A stretch of 64,000 nucleotides of DNA from Posidonia oceanica (taxonomy: Eukaryota > Streptophyta > Magnoliopsida > Alismatales > Posidoniaceae): contig JAZBRS010000013.1 in assembly GCA_037176725.1 (NCBI GenBank), positions 7,939,001 through 8,003,000 on the forward strand, read 5' to 3'. A program made the position numbers and the translations under genes. This document shows positions 21,466-35,179 of this stretch, one piece after another. Position 1 is the stretch's first letter, and each line of letters starts with the position of its first letter. The notes under the pieces are model-generated. The model did not search any database. It saw nothing but the letters and a program-made list of their open reading frames with translations, and was not told where the DNA came from.

Positions 21466-23485
21466 CGTTAAAAGTACACAGCCACCAACTAGTTTCTTAT
21501 GAATACAGAATAATCAATAACACATCTTTGGAACCTATATCCTGTGACAATGTTGCTGAACTTTTCAAATCATGTTCGTGGACTTTGCTTTAGACCATAA
21601 ATAGTCTTTCGAAGTAGACAGACATGATTCTCTCCTTGAGCAACATACCCAGGAGGTTACTCCATGAGTACTTGTTCTGCCAAGTCACCATAAAGAAAAG
21701 ACAGTTTTTACATCCAACTAGCACAAATCTCATGATTGGTTGACAGTAATAGACAGCAACACATATAGAATTCAGGCGAGTCACAAGAGAAAAAGTCTCG
21801 CATAATCAATCTTAAAGGTCTGTATGATACCTCGTGCCACCAACCGAGCTTTGTATCTATCCACAAATCCATTGGACTTGTACTTGATTGTGTAGATCCA
21901 TTTACAGCTAAATATGTTGGTTTTACCATGGCAAGCTACCATGTCCCACATACCACGTGATAACAGTGCTTACATCTCTTCATCCATGGCAGCCTTTTGA
22001 TGGAGAAGGAGAAGAGTTTCTCGGTGGTTCCTAGGAATAGATTTAGAAGAAATGGACAAAGTAAAACTATGGAATGAAGGAATAAGACGATCATAGGAAA
22101 CAAAAACGAAAATAGGATGAGCAGTAGATCGTTTATCTTTCCGTAGTGCAATAGGTAAGTCAAGGGTAGATGTGGACGGATCTACAAATGGAAGAGTGGG
22201 TTCAGCAGGGGGTGGTTGATGTGATTGCTGTCAACGACGATATATCTGTAAACGTCAAGTTTGATGTGGTGTTATCACTACATGTTGGTCTACAAGTGTT
22301 GTACCGTCCTCAACAAAAGGAAGCGGACACTATCAGAAGGAGTATCAATAGAACCAAAATAAGCCTATGACTCTAAAAAGGTAACATCAACAAAAACAAA
22401 ATATCATTGAATAGGAGGGTGATAACATTGATAGTCCTTTGAGTACGAGAATAATCAACAAAAACACATTGATGGAACGGGGTGATAATTTGTCAAAACC
22501 ATGAGACAGAATCTGAACGAAAGCAACACATCCAAACACTTTAGAAGGTAGGTGAAACAACTCCATATCAGGACGCAACCGCCTCAAAGGAATTTCCCCA
22601 CAAGGACACCAAATGGCATTCTATTGGTAAGTTAAGAAGCCGTAAGGATCGCATCAGACCATAGGAATTTTAGAATAAGCATCTGCAACATAATGGTGCG
22701 GATCACATCTAAAATGTGTCTATGTTTTCTTTCAATCACACCATTTTGTTAAGATGTATGAGTCAAAAGGTATGATATAGAATATCCAAAGATGCACAAT
22801 AATTTTGAAGGTCATGTTGAACAAATTCCAAGGCATTATCAGTATGGAAAATCTTTGGAGAAGTATAAAATTGATTTATTATTTTAGCAAAAAACTTTTT
22901 GACATCGTCCAAGACATGCATTCTATCCTTAAGCAAATACACTCAAGAGACGAGAATAATTATTAACGAAGATAATGTAATACTTATGATCAAACATAGA
23001 CCGAAGACCAGTAGCCTTCAGATATCACAATGGACCAACTCAAATGGACTCTGACTAGTGGTAAGAGACAGATTCTTGTAGGTAGCACGATGATACTTAC
23101 CTAACTTATACGATTCACATACAACATACTAAATAGAAATCCAAGGTAGAGTTTGCTAGAGTTTGTAATGAGAAAGATAACCAAGACGGTAGTGCCACAA
23201 AGGGATGATTATGGAGTGGTAATCTAAGATGCCAACCTGCGAGGTATCTCGTTACAAGCCAGCAAGTAAACACCATGACACTATGAGTACAACCACGTCC
23301 ACATCTCCAACTACGAGTGGTACTAACCATGGTAGACTAATCTGATAGGCGTCCCAATGGAGATCCGCAGAACATGTGAAAAAGTGGACAAAGGGATGGG
23401 AGGGATGAGATCATAGGATCAAGTGTAGTCAGGAAAATAGCCACGGCAAGTTTCTCACGATATTCCTTTATCTTGGAGATATCGG

Positions 23486-23692
23486 TCAGAAACAGCTTAT
23501 AGACTTCAACTCATCAAGTAGTGCACGAAGAGAGACATACAGGTTTTGAACTGAGCGATCTTCTTGTCGAAGTGCGAAGAAATGCTCATAAATCTCACAA
23601 ATGCGAGAAATATTTTTTTCATGTCCATAAATGCTTTTTAACGTATCCCAAATACGTTTTGCAGGCTTGAGCATTGACTCCATGGGCAACAT
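23486..23692 (-). pseudogene. Copia gag (UBN2-type) fragment
   Basis: Reads AKRIWDTLKSIYGHEKNISR, then ICEIYEHFFALRQEDRSVQN and LYVSLRALLDEL, the typical plant Copia gag segment that precedes the zinc knuckle. It belongs to 20539-24492. Confidence 0.75.
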
Positions 23693-24492
23693 TCTCCTCT
23701 ATGTTGTTTACGAGTCAAGGATATAACGACACAATTATTGGCAAATCATTCTTCATAAGCCGCATCCTTGACATCTGGGGGGTCATGTGAGGTGCCGGAT
23801 CTTTCAGTGGGTGCCAATGAAGGTCTCAAAGTTTATTGTTGCCATTCAATTTTATCTAGGTATTGCTGAGATTCTTCACAAACAACTCACGGGACGTTGA
23901 AGAGGATGCCATATCTTCAACAAACTAGTCTGATCGACACAGAAAACGGTGGCAACAGATCTGGAAAACACTAGACAGCACGTGTCTAGGCACACATGGT
24001 GGAAATAAAGGTACACCTAGGGCACACACACAACCTTAGGACCTTCAACACATCATGGGCAATAGTAGCAGCCTAGAACATGGCACAGGAACCATCGATA
24101 GGGCTACACAAGACCGCTGGTAGCCTTAGAGAAGGACTGACAACCGGTGGGTTGAAGAGGAAAGAAGAGAAGAGGCCATCGGGTGCTACAGTGATTCTGG
24201 TAGTGCTACAATAACTTCGGTGGGCTGCTACTGTAACTTTGACGGCGTTACAATATTCCAGCGGTGACAGCAGTGGTGGCAGGTGGGAGGGTGGTGGCTA
24301 AGGCAACCTTGCTCTGGTATCATGTTAGAGTTTAAAGTGAATAATAATGTATATCTTATTACTAGGAGAGGGATTACATATATATAGGTATGACTAGATG
24401 GTATCTTAATACATGGATATCCAGTACATGGGTATCCAATAACCTATACAACACCCATATAACATAAGATATATCCAATAATATCTGTAACA

Positions 24493-25199
24493 TTGAAACT
24501 AACATTGAATGGTATCACTTAATTTAGTAGGCTACACTTAAAAAATTCCAACCGAAAGTAAAATCAAAATTAAAATAATAATCGAACGTTAATTTTACAC
24601 CAAAGCTAAAACTAAAACTAAAACCAAAACTAAAATCATACTTTTATTTTGTTCACATCCAACATTTATATTAACCTAAAATTAATAATGCCTTCATGAA
24701 TAATATTAATTCACATGACTTAAATTGCAATCAACATGAATAGTAACCAACACGAATTTTGTCATCAAATATACGACTAAACCCAAATAAGTAGAATTTA
24801 AAACGAAAAAAATTTAATTTTGATCCCAACCAAAACTAAAAATTAAATTATTGATTTCACTCCAATACCAAAACTAAAAAAAATTAAAACCTATCCAATT
24901 ATAGTTCAATTGATCATGGGCTTTTTGTATTTTTCATTGAGTAAATGCAAAATTCCATGACTTAGTGCAATCGAAAATTATCATTCTACAAGAAACATGA
25001 AGAACTACAATGATCACATTTCTATTAATAAAAATTAAAATTTTAATCACGTTTACAATAACAAATCAGTGGAAGACACGACGGGAACCCGTCTCCCATT
25101 GATCACAATAATCCATAGATCAAGACGAAAATTATAGAGAAAACTTAAAAACAAAATGGTGGACCAAAGAGTTGACAAGATGGTCGACTCCTCAATGTC
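24493..25199. other. AT-rich intron sequence, no feature recognised
   Basis: Rich in aaaactaaaacc-type simple sequence around 24595-24640 and 24830-24890. No coding or transposon feature supported. Confidence 0.5.
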
Positions 25200-25204
25200 G
25201 GTAT

Positions 25205-26806
25205 TGTAGATATCCTATTTTCGCATTTCCTAGAGTTTATAGAGGACAGGGACTTCTGAGGCATCAAAGATCACATGTCTAATGTTTAACAACATATTTT
25301 CTAGATCTTTCTTGATTTCTTTAAGCATCACTTGACCCTACCTTGACTCAGGTTGTTAGCTGTGGTAGAGCTAACTCACTCAGACTCGTGGCAAGTCTGA
25401 GTACCCTGAATATCCTTTATTTCTACTCAGATTTGTGGCAGATTTGAGTTAACAGAGATGCTTTCTTGATTTCATAGACTATCTGCAGTTTCTCGGCCTT
25501 CTATCTTGTTTCTCTGGCCAAAACTTGAAAAGTAGGGCTGGAAATGACCTGAGCTTATTAGTTGCCAGCTGAGGAGGCGACCATCATAGGCGCCATTTAA
25601 GAAGGCGACTAACACGGACGTCCTTCCAACAGGCGAGCTACTTTGTAGCCAACTGAGGAGGTGACCCTGATAGGCGCCCCATTATCAGGCGATTATGATA
25701 GATGTCAACCAAAGGGGCGACTGACAAGTCATAACCGCTTTGGCAGTTGCTTTTCCACTGTCAATTTCCACTAACCCCTCAACCTCTAGGCGCCATCTCA
25801 ACAGACGACTAGACGATTGCGGAACTGCCTCGGTCTTCTTCACGATCCTTGACCATTAAGCGCCACTACATGCGGTGACTAACAATAGTGGTCTCCTTCG
25901 AACATCTTTTCCACGGTTATTTCACACGATCACCCCAACTGTTAGGCGCTAACTCAATCGGCGACTAACTATCGTGACCTCGTTCCCGGGTCTTCCCACA
26001 CTTTGACCAAGCGGTTGTTAGGTTTAGGCGCTGCTCCAACTGGCGACTAACACTAACTGCCATTTTTCTAGAATTTTCTGAACTCTAACCGTCCCTACAC
26101 CCCTAGAGTCTATAAATAGACTCCCTAGGTCGGTGGTTTGAGGGTCGGAACTTTGGAGAGATAAATCCCCCAGTCATTCTTGGAGAGAGAGCCCCCTTAG
26201 TCAGGTTAGAAAGAGATCTTCTGTAGGTTTCAGGGTTTTGAGCTCCCACCTTCAAATAACTAGAGTTTCCAAGCCAGAAACCCTAGTCTCCACCCTCAAT
26301 CCAGAGAAATCCAAGATCCCAGAGATCACTACAACCCAACTACGATCCCAGAGATCTCGAATCTAGCCGGAGCTCCGATCGTGCCTCCACTTCTACTCCA
26401 CTGCAAACAGCATGAGGGTGAAGGGAGTATCTTCCAATCTTTTTATCTCATATTGCATTACTTAGAATAGGACTCATAGTATATGCATGTGGGGAACAAC
26501 CCCCGGTTAGTATTAGATCTATTTGTTTCTAGTATTTTCTATCTACTTTTATTAACATTTACTACACTTGAACTAATCTACATCTTTTATTCTCATTTGT
26601 TTTGAAGGAAAGGAAATTGCTTACATAACATGAAGAAGCCGCTAGACGACATCCTGCTGTCGATCCAGTGATTCGAGTACTCACAGCTTCATCATCTCCC
26701 CCTAAGGTGTCTTGTCTACCCAAAGGTGAGTGGCGATCACAGCAAAGCTGTCGACGTTGTGGAAGCGCCGTTATCTTCAACTTAAACCTCTCAAATCCAC
26801 ATCCAT
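25205..26806 (+). repeat. 5' LTR of the Tat-type element
   Basis: Contains a TATA-like ctataaatag (near 26111) inside a short palindrome, gagtctataaatagactc, and many copies of ggcgac/ggcgcc motifs between 25575 and 26050. It ends ...catccata against catccaca in the right LTR. Confidence 0.9.
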
Positions 26807-28128
26807 AGAAGTGGCGATCATGGTGGGACTCGATTTCAGCCAACCTTCGTGTAATGTAAGCAAATTCCTTTCCTTCTTCCCTTTTATTTTGTAGATCTAA
26901 GTGTTGTTTTTAGTTTGGAAATCGTGCGAGTAGGTTTTTCACGATACTCCAAACTTTTTATTGTTTTTTACTGTTTTTGACATTAGTAAAACCCCTGGCT
27001 TCGACAACTGGGACTATTTTACTAAGGTCAGGAGACTTTGGCACTGAGTCGCCCGTCTAAGGAGCGCCTGTCCAAGTCGCACCTCCAGGAGGCGACTGAC
27101 AGGGGCGCTACTCTAACGGGCGACACATCCTGAGTCTATTTATACTGTAGATTATTACTGTTTTTTCGTAATTTGTGCTGTATTTTTAGATCTGCAGTAG
27201 CATAAAAAAATTAAAAACAATTCTTCCTGTCCACTGTGTTTTAGTTTTTTTAACTATTTCTAGGTTTGCTTTTGTCCACCCTTAAGGTGGAAACTAATTC
27301 GTTTATATATTAAAGTAAAAGTTCCTTAAGGAAATCTTCCTCTAGTTAGAACAATTAACCTGAGCGAACCCAGGCCAGTGCAAGTCGCTCTCCCATACTC
27401 AGTGTTAATTGTGATAGCTAGATCAAGATCTTAAAGTGTCCTAAGTAGTTATTTTTGACTCCTCATTCTCCCTGAGTCAAAAATAATCCTTAGTAGATAC
27501 TTGCACTTTAATATTTTATGTTTATTTACTGTTTTGTGGTTTGATTAAGTACCGAGCCTAAGGACAGAATCTTAGGTGGAGGGTCCCTCTTTAGAGAGAC
27601 AAGTCCCCCATCTAGGTTCTCTTGGTGGACCCTAAGGAAGGTCAAGGAGGAGTACCTATAAGCCAACAAATCCCATTCAGTATAAACACACAGGTTTAAG
27701 TAATTAATTAACTAACTAACCACCTAAACAGTAAAAACAGCGATCTGCCTGCAACATGTATTCTTTTCTTTCCTGATTGTTGCGTGGTCTGTCCAAGACA
27801 AACCCGGTTTGCTGACTGAACAAGAGGCATAGTCGCCTGTTCAGAAGGCGCCTTGCTCAGCTGCCTGGTAAACCGGCGACTTGATTGGCCGCTTGTCACA
27901 CAGGCGACTACAGGGAAACACTCCGTTCAGTGTGCTTTGTTTGCAGGGATTTGTTTATCTCCATTAACAGGTTGCAGAAACATCAGAGCAGCAGCTACTT
28001 ACTGATATTTTCCCTTTATTTAATCAAGTTTATATTAACTAGTGTATTGAGTCTATAATTTCTTCTTCTTCAATCTCTTGAATCCTCTGTAATAGTTTGA
28101 AAAAAAAGAAGAAAAAGACAATCTTGCA

Positions 28129-30833
28129 ATGGAAGCTTATCAACGAAATCACGAGCACATCAACATGACGTTTGCCTCAATCTCTACCTCCATGGCACAA
28201 CAAAGTTAAGGCCTACATGGGTTCTTATTCAGAGCTTCAACTTCACAAACAGAGGAGTCAGAGACTCCTAATTTCTCGCAAGCGATGGGCCAATCATTTG
28301 AAGAAGAAAGAGAAATAAGCCACTCCCGACCTCGGAGTATCCCGTTTGAGCATACAATTCCCAGGGTGACCTCCCAAGTAGTGTCTACAACGACCGCTTC
28401 CTATCTATCTGAGGAAGCGGCTAATGAGATCTATCGACCTTTGGTACACCACCACCCCTCGTTTAGGAGTCTGCAAATTTCATTCGTCCACCAACCTTCT
28501 TTCCTAAACCTTCACCAAAAATCATTAACCACGTCTACTCACGCCTACGCATACAACATGCCACCAAGTCCCACTATGAACTTCCTTACTCAAAATTTAT
28601 TCATACAATACCACGCAACACCAACCCACCCTTACATCCATCAACTCCGCCATATACAACCCAATACATACCACAATCTCCCGCTAATACACAATACTAC
28701 CCTACTTCACTTCCATCATCGTTCTTCCATCCACAACAAACTTCCGCTAACGCACAATCATACTACACTCCACATCAAACCCAACCCTTCTCTCCACCAT
28801 ACGACCCTCTATTACCACCGTTCTACCAAAACCATGGGCACTTAAACCAGGGACAACAAGCCATGCCGGGACAGGATATCAAGAGAATGATCTCTGAGGC
28901 ACTAATAGAGGCGGGAGTTACGCAAAAAGCACCGATAGGGTTTGACACGACAAAATTTCCTCATTTTATTCTTCCATCTGAGTTCAAAATGCTAAAAATA
29001 ATGAAATACAGTGGAACAGAGGATCCAAGGGGTCACTTAGCCATATTTGCCATGGATGCTCTGCTCTATCAATACGACAATGGGCTTATAATCTATCTCT
29101 TCTTCAAAAGCTTGGAAGGAGAAGCACTGGGATGGTTTAACACGCTCACAGTATATGATCTTAGTGACTTCAGGATGGTTCAGGAGAAATTTCTGCGTCA
29201 ATATGTCCATCGCATCCAGCACGAGCCTACAATGAGCGACCTCCTCGCTGAAAAGATGAAATCTGACGAGGAGTTTGCTACTTTTGCAAGTAGATGGAGG
29301 GATATGGCTGCAAGATCTAAATGTTATATTCCTAAAAGCCAAGCAGTCGAGATCATCGCCCGAAACGCTACAGGAGCACTCAAAACAGGGCTACTAATAA
29401 GTAACCTCCCAACATACTCTCAGCTACACGAACGCGCTGCAAGGATCCTTCGTCACAAAGAGGATCTATCATTCTTAGAACTCGAGGAAAGGGGCAAAAA
29501 GAAGGGCACTAGCTATACACTTGAAGGGATCACTGGTAACATGGCACAGGTCTCAATCTAGCAGAAGCAGAAGGGCCAATACCAGTCTGAGCAATCACTC
29601 CTGGTCAAAGGGCAATTGACCCAGTATCAGCCAGAGCAGTATCTGAGCTAATCAGCGCAGTACCAGAGACAGTTAGTGCAGTCAATGCAACACCAACAAC
29701 AACAGCCACCTGATTATCCAGTACATGTCCAGCAAAGATACCAGGGGCAACAACAGAGGCAGAACTATCACAACGTTCCTCCTCCATGAAGCTACAAAGG
29801 CCTTTAGAGGCAAAACTATTCTCCATTTTCTGAATCAATCTCTGATACATTCAGGATGCTAGTTGAGAGTGGAGATCTGCAGCTCCCAGAGCCCAGTCTG
29901 AGTTATCCTAACATTGATATGTCCAAGTATTGTCTTTGCCACCAGAACAACGGACACACATTTGAAGAATGTTTCACCGTCGAAGATAAAGTTCATAATC
30001 TCAATGACAATGGTGATATCATGTGGCCTGAGCTTAAAGCAAGACTAAAGGCGGCTCAACAAGGACAACAACAGATACATCAAGAGCCCTTGTTCAACTA
30101 TCGAGTGGCTCAAGCGGATGCAGAGATCATCTTATCCGCTGCTCGATCTGAGTTTGCAAACATCCAGTGCATACGAGCAAATTCAGAACAAAGCCCATCA
30201 AGTAAAGAGGACCTTAATCCTAAGGCACCTTCAACGTTTACTCTGAATCCTCATGTGCCCCAGAACTTAATGGAAGGTGACTGATCGCCCATTTATGATG
30301 AGTACACTGACATAGATTGGCCTAACGAGCAGACGGTGGATTCTCAAGTGTTCCAAGACTTAACAGGAGAAGACCAGTTGCCTATCTACGATGAGTATGC
30401 AGATTCAGACTGGTATAAAGCAGAAGCTGCATTTGGTTCACTCTGCCAAGCTCTCCAAGCAGCACAAGTAAGAGCTGATCCTCCTCCCAAGCCGCTCGAC
30501 CCTACAAATAGACACACTAGGGGCAGTCATGAGCATTATGATCGGGGAGAGGTTACTACAGAGCACATCGACAGCCACACTTCAAGAGGAGGAGGACATC
30601 TGATAGCCTCACTCCGAGACAAAGCCACCAGGGACACACTGCTTGGAACGGGTCAGAATGAGTCCGACTCTGACCCTCTGAAAGCAAGGACAGGACGTAA
30701 ACCAAAGGGACGACAAGAACATGCGCCACATGCACCTGACTACTTAACGCCAGGGGCAGACTTCCGCAGTCACTCCTCAAGTAAGCCCCCTCATCTGGAA
30801 AGAGAGGTGCGAAGTTCCACTGAACCCGACTGA
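28129..30833 (+). pseudogene. Gypsy (Tat-type) gag, decayed
   Basis: Starts MEAYQRNHEHINMTFASIST, stops at TAA, then continues in frame. A Pro/Tyr/Gln-rich stretch crosses a frameshift near 28600-28700 (the correct frame reads QYYPTSLPSSFFHPQQ). The core gag domain is 28863-29561 (TTKFPHFILPSEFKM, YSGTEDPRGHLAIF, GEALGWFNTL, FLRQYVHR, FATFASRWRDMAA). A Gln-rich linker with stops follows, then an atypical knuckle, CLCHQNNGHTFEEC (about 29930-29970), as in Tat/Ogre gag proteins. The last part (30336-30833) is acidic then charged and of unknown role. At least five stops or shifts make it non-functional. Confidence 0.85.
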
Positions 30834-33237
30834 GGGCAGTGGTTAATTTAAGTAAAACTTGTAAATAAGGTACTTTCTTTCAGTACTCTGTTTTTATTTA
30901 TCACTAATGCTAAGTTAGACTATAAAAATAAATAAAAACGACCGATGAGTGTGGACTATACCTAACAACTTAAGGTATTAAGCAGAACTGTCAAAATATT
31001 ACCTAAGGTTCTTAAGTAGAGACCGTAACACCTATGGAAGGTCCAACCACTGGTTGTGACAACCTGAAGACATCTTCAGATCCGTGGAAGTTACGTACAA
31101 TACATCCTTAATTAGCATGCCAAACTCTAGAAAGAATCAAGGACCAAGTCCTAGCCAAAGGAAGAAAGTTGCATCCTAAATAGAAGAGGTACTGAACAAC
31201 TAGGGTAATCTCAACCTTGTCCTGTCTACACATACACTTGCATAGGGAGGTAAGAGAAAGGCAAGCTCGGAGCAGAGGCTTATGGTACGAATCGCTTGCT
31301 AAATAACTTAGAAAGCGTCTAGAAAAGATGGCAGCAAAAACTGCCCAAACAGAGAGGAAAGAAAGCAGCAAAGAAGCTGTCCAAGTGAGGAACAAATGAA
31401 AAGAGACAGTAAAAGAAACTGTCCAACTGAAAGAGGTCAGTAAAGAGCTGTCCAAAGAGCGGAAAAGGAACATGGCAAAAGTTATCTGTGTATCTAAAGC
31501 CTAAATCCTAGAAAGACGCATTAAGGGCCAAGGAAAGGTAAGTGGAATTCAAGACCTAAGTTAAAGTCGAGAGCTTACTGCACTTCAAGACTCCTCCATC
31601 TATCTCATTCACAGACAAGGGGCAGGGAATCCTAGAAGTTCAGGGATTGACTAAATAAAGGAAACAACAATCAAACCAAGACTAGTATGAGGTTCTGAGT
31701 TCTCAACAGACTAGGCATGTTAGAAGGGAAAGTTCTCTCACCTTAGATAATACCAGGCAATGCTACAAGGTCTTTAAGTAAGAAGGTTGTGACTACACTC
31801 ATCAATCCAAAATTACCAAAAAAAAAAGAAAATTCAAAAACTACCAAAAAATCAGAAAACGCAAAATCCAAAAATCAGAAATCTCAAAATACCAAACAAA
31901 TCATAAATCACAAAAATTCAAAAAATTAGAAAATCCAAGAAAACCAACTAAAAAGAAGTACCATCCACCATACATACAAGTGAAAACTTAGTAAGTAGGA
32001 AAACTAGAATTATTCTGGCCGGTGATGCAACAATCATTCACCTCGGATTCGGAGATAATGTCCTACTCAAGCGTGTCTCACGGTTTGGGTGCGTTTTCTC
32101 AACAAAGACATTGCTTCTGCAATAATCTTTAGAGCATCTACGGATGACTCACAATCGGCGTCTATTAGGCTCCGATTTTCCATCTCTCAGCTGAGGCCAA
32201 GACTAATTCCCTCCACTTAGTTCTCAAGCATGTTGATTAAGGGATTACTTTATCTCATACACAAGTATAACTTAGTTAATCTCCGTAGGAACTTGGAAAG
32301 GTTCATCTGTGATTACTAACATCTTTTGTTAAGTGTGCAGGTATAAAAGCTTACAACATAAAGAATGAGTTCACGCCTAAAGGACTCATATAGTGTGCAA
32401 GGACACACCTACTTTGACTAAAAGGCAAACCCTGATTTGGCAAAGGAAGGGTTCACTCTCTCACCCGGTTCTCTAATCATAGAACTCCTTTATTTGCCAA
32501 GTCGAGCTGTGGGACGACAGTCCTCTCCCGAGAGTATTGGTCACACTCGAGGACCGAAAACACTTGACCACAACAAATTGCATTCATTCATTTTGCATAT
32601 GTCCATATAGTTTGGGACCAACCGTACCCCGTCGGCCTAACTTAGCATATGGACCATTCATTGCATTGTATGTTGCATTTGCATTTGTTTGCTTGAATCA
32701 TGCATTCATGCATTTTCTCATATCATTGGAAGTGGAGCACGGACGGAGCATTGTTCTTCAAGAGTGTTAGAAACCCTTAGGACATGTGATTCTCCTAGAG
32801 CCAACCCAGTTCCTATCAATCATTCTATCAATTCCAATCCGAGTAAAATCTCAAACATGACGCCACAAGAGCACTCCTTTTCGATCGTGTAAGGGTCACG
32901 TGCCACGGTTTTCTCCCTAACTTCTGCCCCGTTGAAGTACATCTCTACATGGTTGATAGGTCTCGACATTGGCTGCGACACATAATTCCGAAACCGACTT
33001 GACCCCTCTATGCCTGAGTCTTCAATATGACGGCAATTAATCGAACCACCCGGTCGTTTGGCAATCTCCCGACACCGAGTCTGTTCTCCCATTCTTCTTT
33101 TTTTATTATTATCTTCCTTCATCCCTTGTGGCGGATTGTTTGAGGTGGAGCTCCTCTTTTCAAGAAATACTCAATGGGACATTTGTTCTTACCTTGGACT
33201 CAATCTTGTTTCAAAATCAACTCCAAGGAGGAGCATC

Positions 33238-34754
33238 TGTAGATATCCCATTTTCGCATTTCCTAGAGTTCATAGAGGACAGGGACTTCTGAGGCACCAA
33301 AGATCACATGTCTAATGTTTAACAACATATTTTCTAGATCTTCCTTGATTTCTTTAAGCATCACTTGACCCTACCTTGACTCAGGTTGTTAGCTGTGGTA
33401 GAGCTAACTCACTCAGACTCGTGGCAAGTCCGAGTACCCTGAATATCCTTTATTTCTACTCAGATTTGTGGCAGATTTGAGTTAACAGAGATGCTTTCTT
33501 GATTTCATAGACTATCTGCAGTTTTTCGGCCTTCTATCTTGTTTCTCTGGCCAAAACTTGAAAAGTAGGGTTGGAAATGACCTGAGCTTATTAGTTGCCA
33601 GCTGAGGAGGCGACCATCATAGGCGCCATTTAAGAAGGCGACTAACACGGACGTCCTTCCAACAGGCGACAAATCATAACCGCTCTAGCAGTTGCTTTTC
33701 CATGGTCAATCCCCACTAACCCCTCAACCTCTAGGTGCCATCTCAACAGGCGATTAGACGATTGCGGAACTGCCTCGGTCTTCTCCACGATCCTTGACCA
33801 TTAAGCGCCACTACATGCGGTGACTAACAATAGTGGTCTCCTTCGAACTTCTTTTCCACGGTTATTTCACACGATCACCCCAACTGTTAGGCGCCAACTC
33901 AATCGGTGACTAACTATTGTGACCTCGTTCCCGGGTCTTCCCACACTTTGACCAAGCGGTTGCTAGGTTTAGGCACCGCTCTAATCGGCGACTAACACTA
34001 ACTGCCATTTTTCTAGAATTTTCTGAACTCCAACCGTCCCTACACTCCTAAAGTCTATAAATAGACTCCCTAGGTCGGTGGTTTGAGGGTCGGAACTTTG
34101 GAGAGATAAATTCCCCGGTCATTCTTGGAGAGAGAGCCCCCTTAGTCAGGTTAGAAAGAGATCTTCTGTAGGTTTCAGGATTTTGAGCTCCCACCTTCAA
34201 ATAATTAGAGTTTCCAAACCTGAAACCCTAGTCTCCACCCTCAATCCAGAGAAACCCAAGATCCTAGAGATCACTACAACCCAACTACGATCCCAGAGAT
34301 CTCGAGCCTAGTCGGAGCTCTGACCGTGCCTCCACTTCTACTCCACTGCAAATAGCACGAGGGTGAAGGGCGTATCTTCCAATCTTTTTATCTCATATTG
34401 CATTTCTTAGAATAGAACCCATAGCATATGCATGCGGGGAACAACCCCCGGTTAGTATTAGATCTATTTGTTTCTAGTATTTTCTATTTACTTTTATTAA
34501 TATTTACTACACTTAAACTAATCTACATCTTTTATTCTCATTTGTTTTGAAGGAAAGGAAATTACTTACATAACATGAAGGAGCCGTTGGACGACATCCT
34601 GCCGTCGATCCAGTGATTCGAGTACTCACAGCTTCATCATCTTCCTCCAAGGTGTCTTGTCTATCCAAAGGCGAGTGGCGATCACAACAAAGCTGTCGAC
34701 GTCGTGGAAGCGCCGTCATCTTCAACTTAAACCCCCCTCAAATCCACATCCACA
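33238..34754 (+). repeat. 3' LTR of the Tat-type element
   Basis: Pairs with 25205-26806. Over the first ~180 bp the two LTRs differ at four sites, each T in the left and C in the right copy, which fits C-to-T decay of a methylated copy. Confidence 0.9.
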
Positions 34755-35179
34755 GGTATCTTTAACTCCGGTGCGACCGACTCTAACTAGGGCTGTCAAT
34801 TTCTACTCGTGTTCATTGAACAACTTTAGATCGACTTGTTAAAGGCTCGGCTTGAGCTCAGGTCATTTATAAATGAGCCAAGCCCGAACACAATTTTAGG
34901 TTCGTTTAAATAAATAAGCTAGGCCTGAACATTGTTGGCTCGACTCGTTCGGCTCAATTAAAGATCATTTAATAATATTTATAATATACATATTTTACAA
35001 AAGGTTTTTTTATAAATTTATATTCTTAAATACATAACCCTAAACTCAACTCTCAACATCTCTCCCCCCCCCCTCCCCCAACCCACACACAAAGCAGTGG
35101 CACCTTCTTCTCCTTTCATCTCCGTCAATCCGGCCACCATCAACTCTCCCTCCCTTTATTTTCCTTCCCCACCCAAGCA

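Larger units (their letters stand above)
20539..24492 (-). mobile_element. Degenerate Ty1/Copia retrotransposon
   Basis: LTRs 20539-20693 and 24323-24492 (tgttagagtt ... taaca) share 'attactaggagagggatt' and a run of 'tatccaataac' segments. Minus-strand coding remnants in Copia order: gag UBN2-like at 23692-23486 (RIWDTLKSIYG, FFALRQEDRSVQNLY); integrase C-terminus at 22587-22390 (LPSKVFGCVAFVQI); reverse transcriptase at 21929-21229 (YVDDIIL); RNase H at 20936-20700 (YCDNQTV). Frames are broken many times. A primer-site-like gctctggtatca adjoins the right LTR. No target duplication is evident (aaaat versus ttgaa), so a boundary may have eroded. Confidence 0.85.
25205..34754 (+). mobile_element. 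Tat-type Ty3-Gypsy retrotransposon with gag but no pol
   Basis: LTRs 25205-26806 and 33238-34754, exact 5-bp target duplication ggtat at 25200-25204 and 34755-34759. A primer-binding site, tggcgatcatggtggga, lies at 26812 and resembles the Arg-tRNA-type site of Ogre/Tat elements. Polypurine tract aaggaggagca at 33225-33235. A decayed gag runs from 28129 to 30833, but 30834-33237 has no protease, reverse transcriptase, RNase H or integrase, so this is a non-autonomous derivative. The right LTR lacks about 85 bp present near 25640-25725 of the left LTR. The region 31810-31950 is a low-complexity run of 'caaaaat' variants. Confidence 0.9.
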
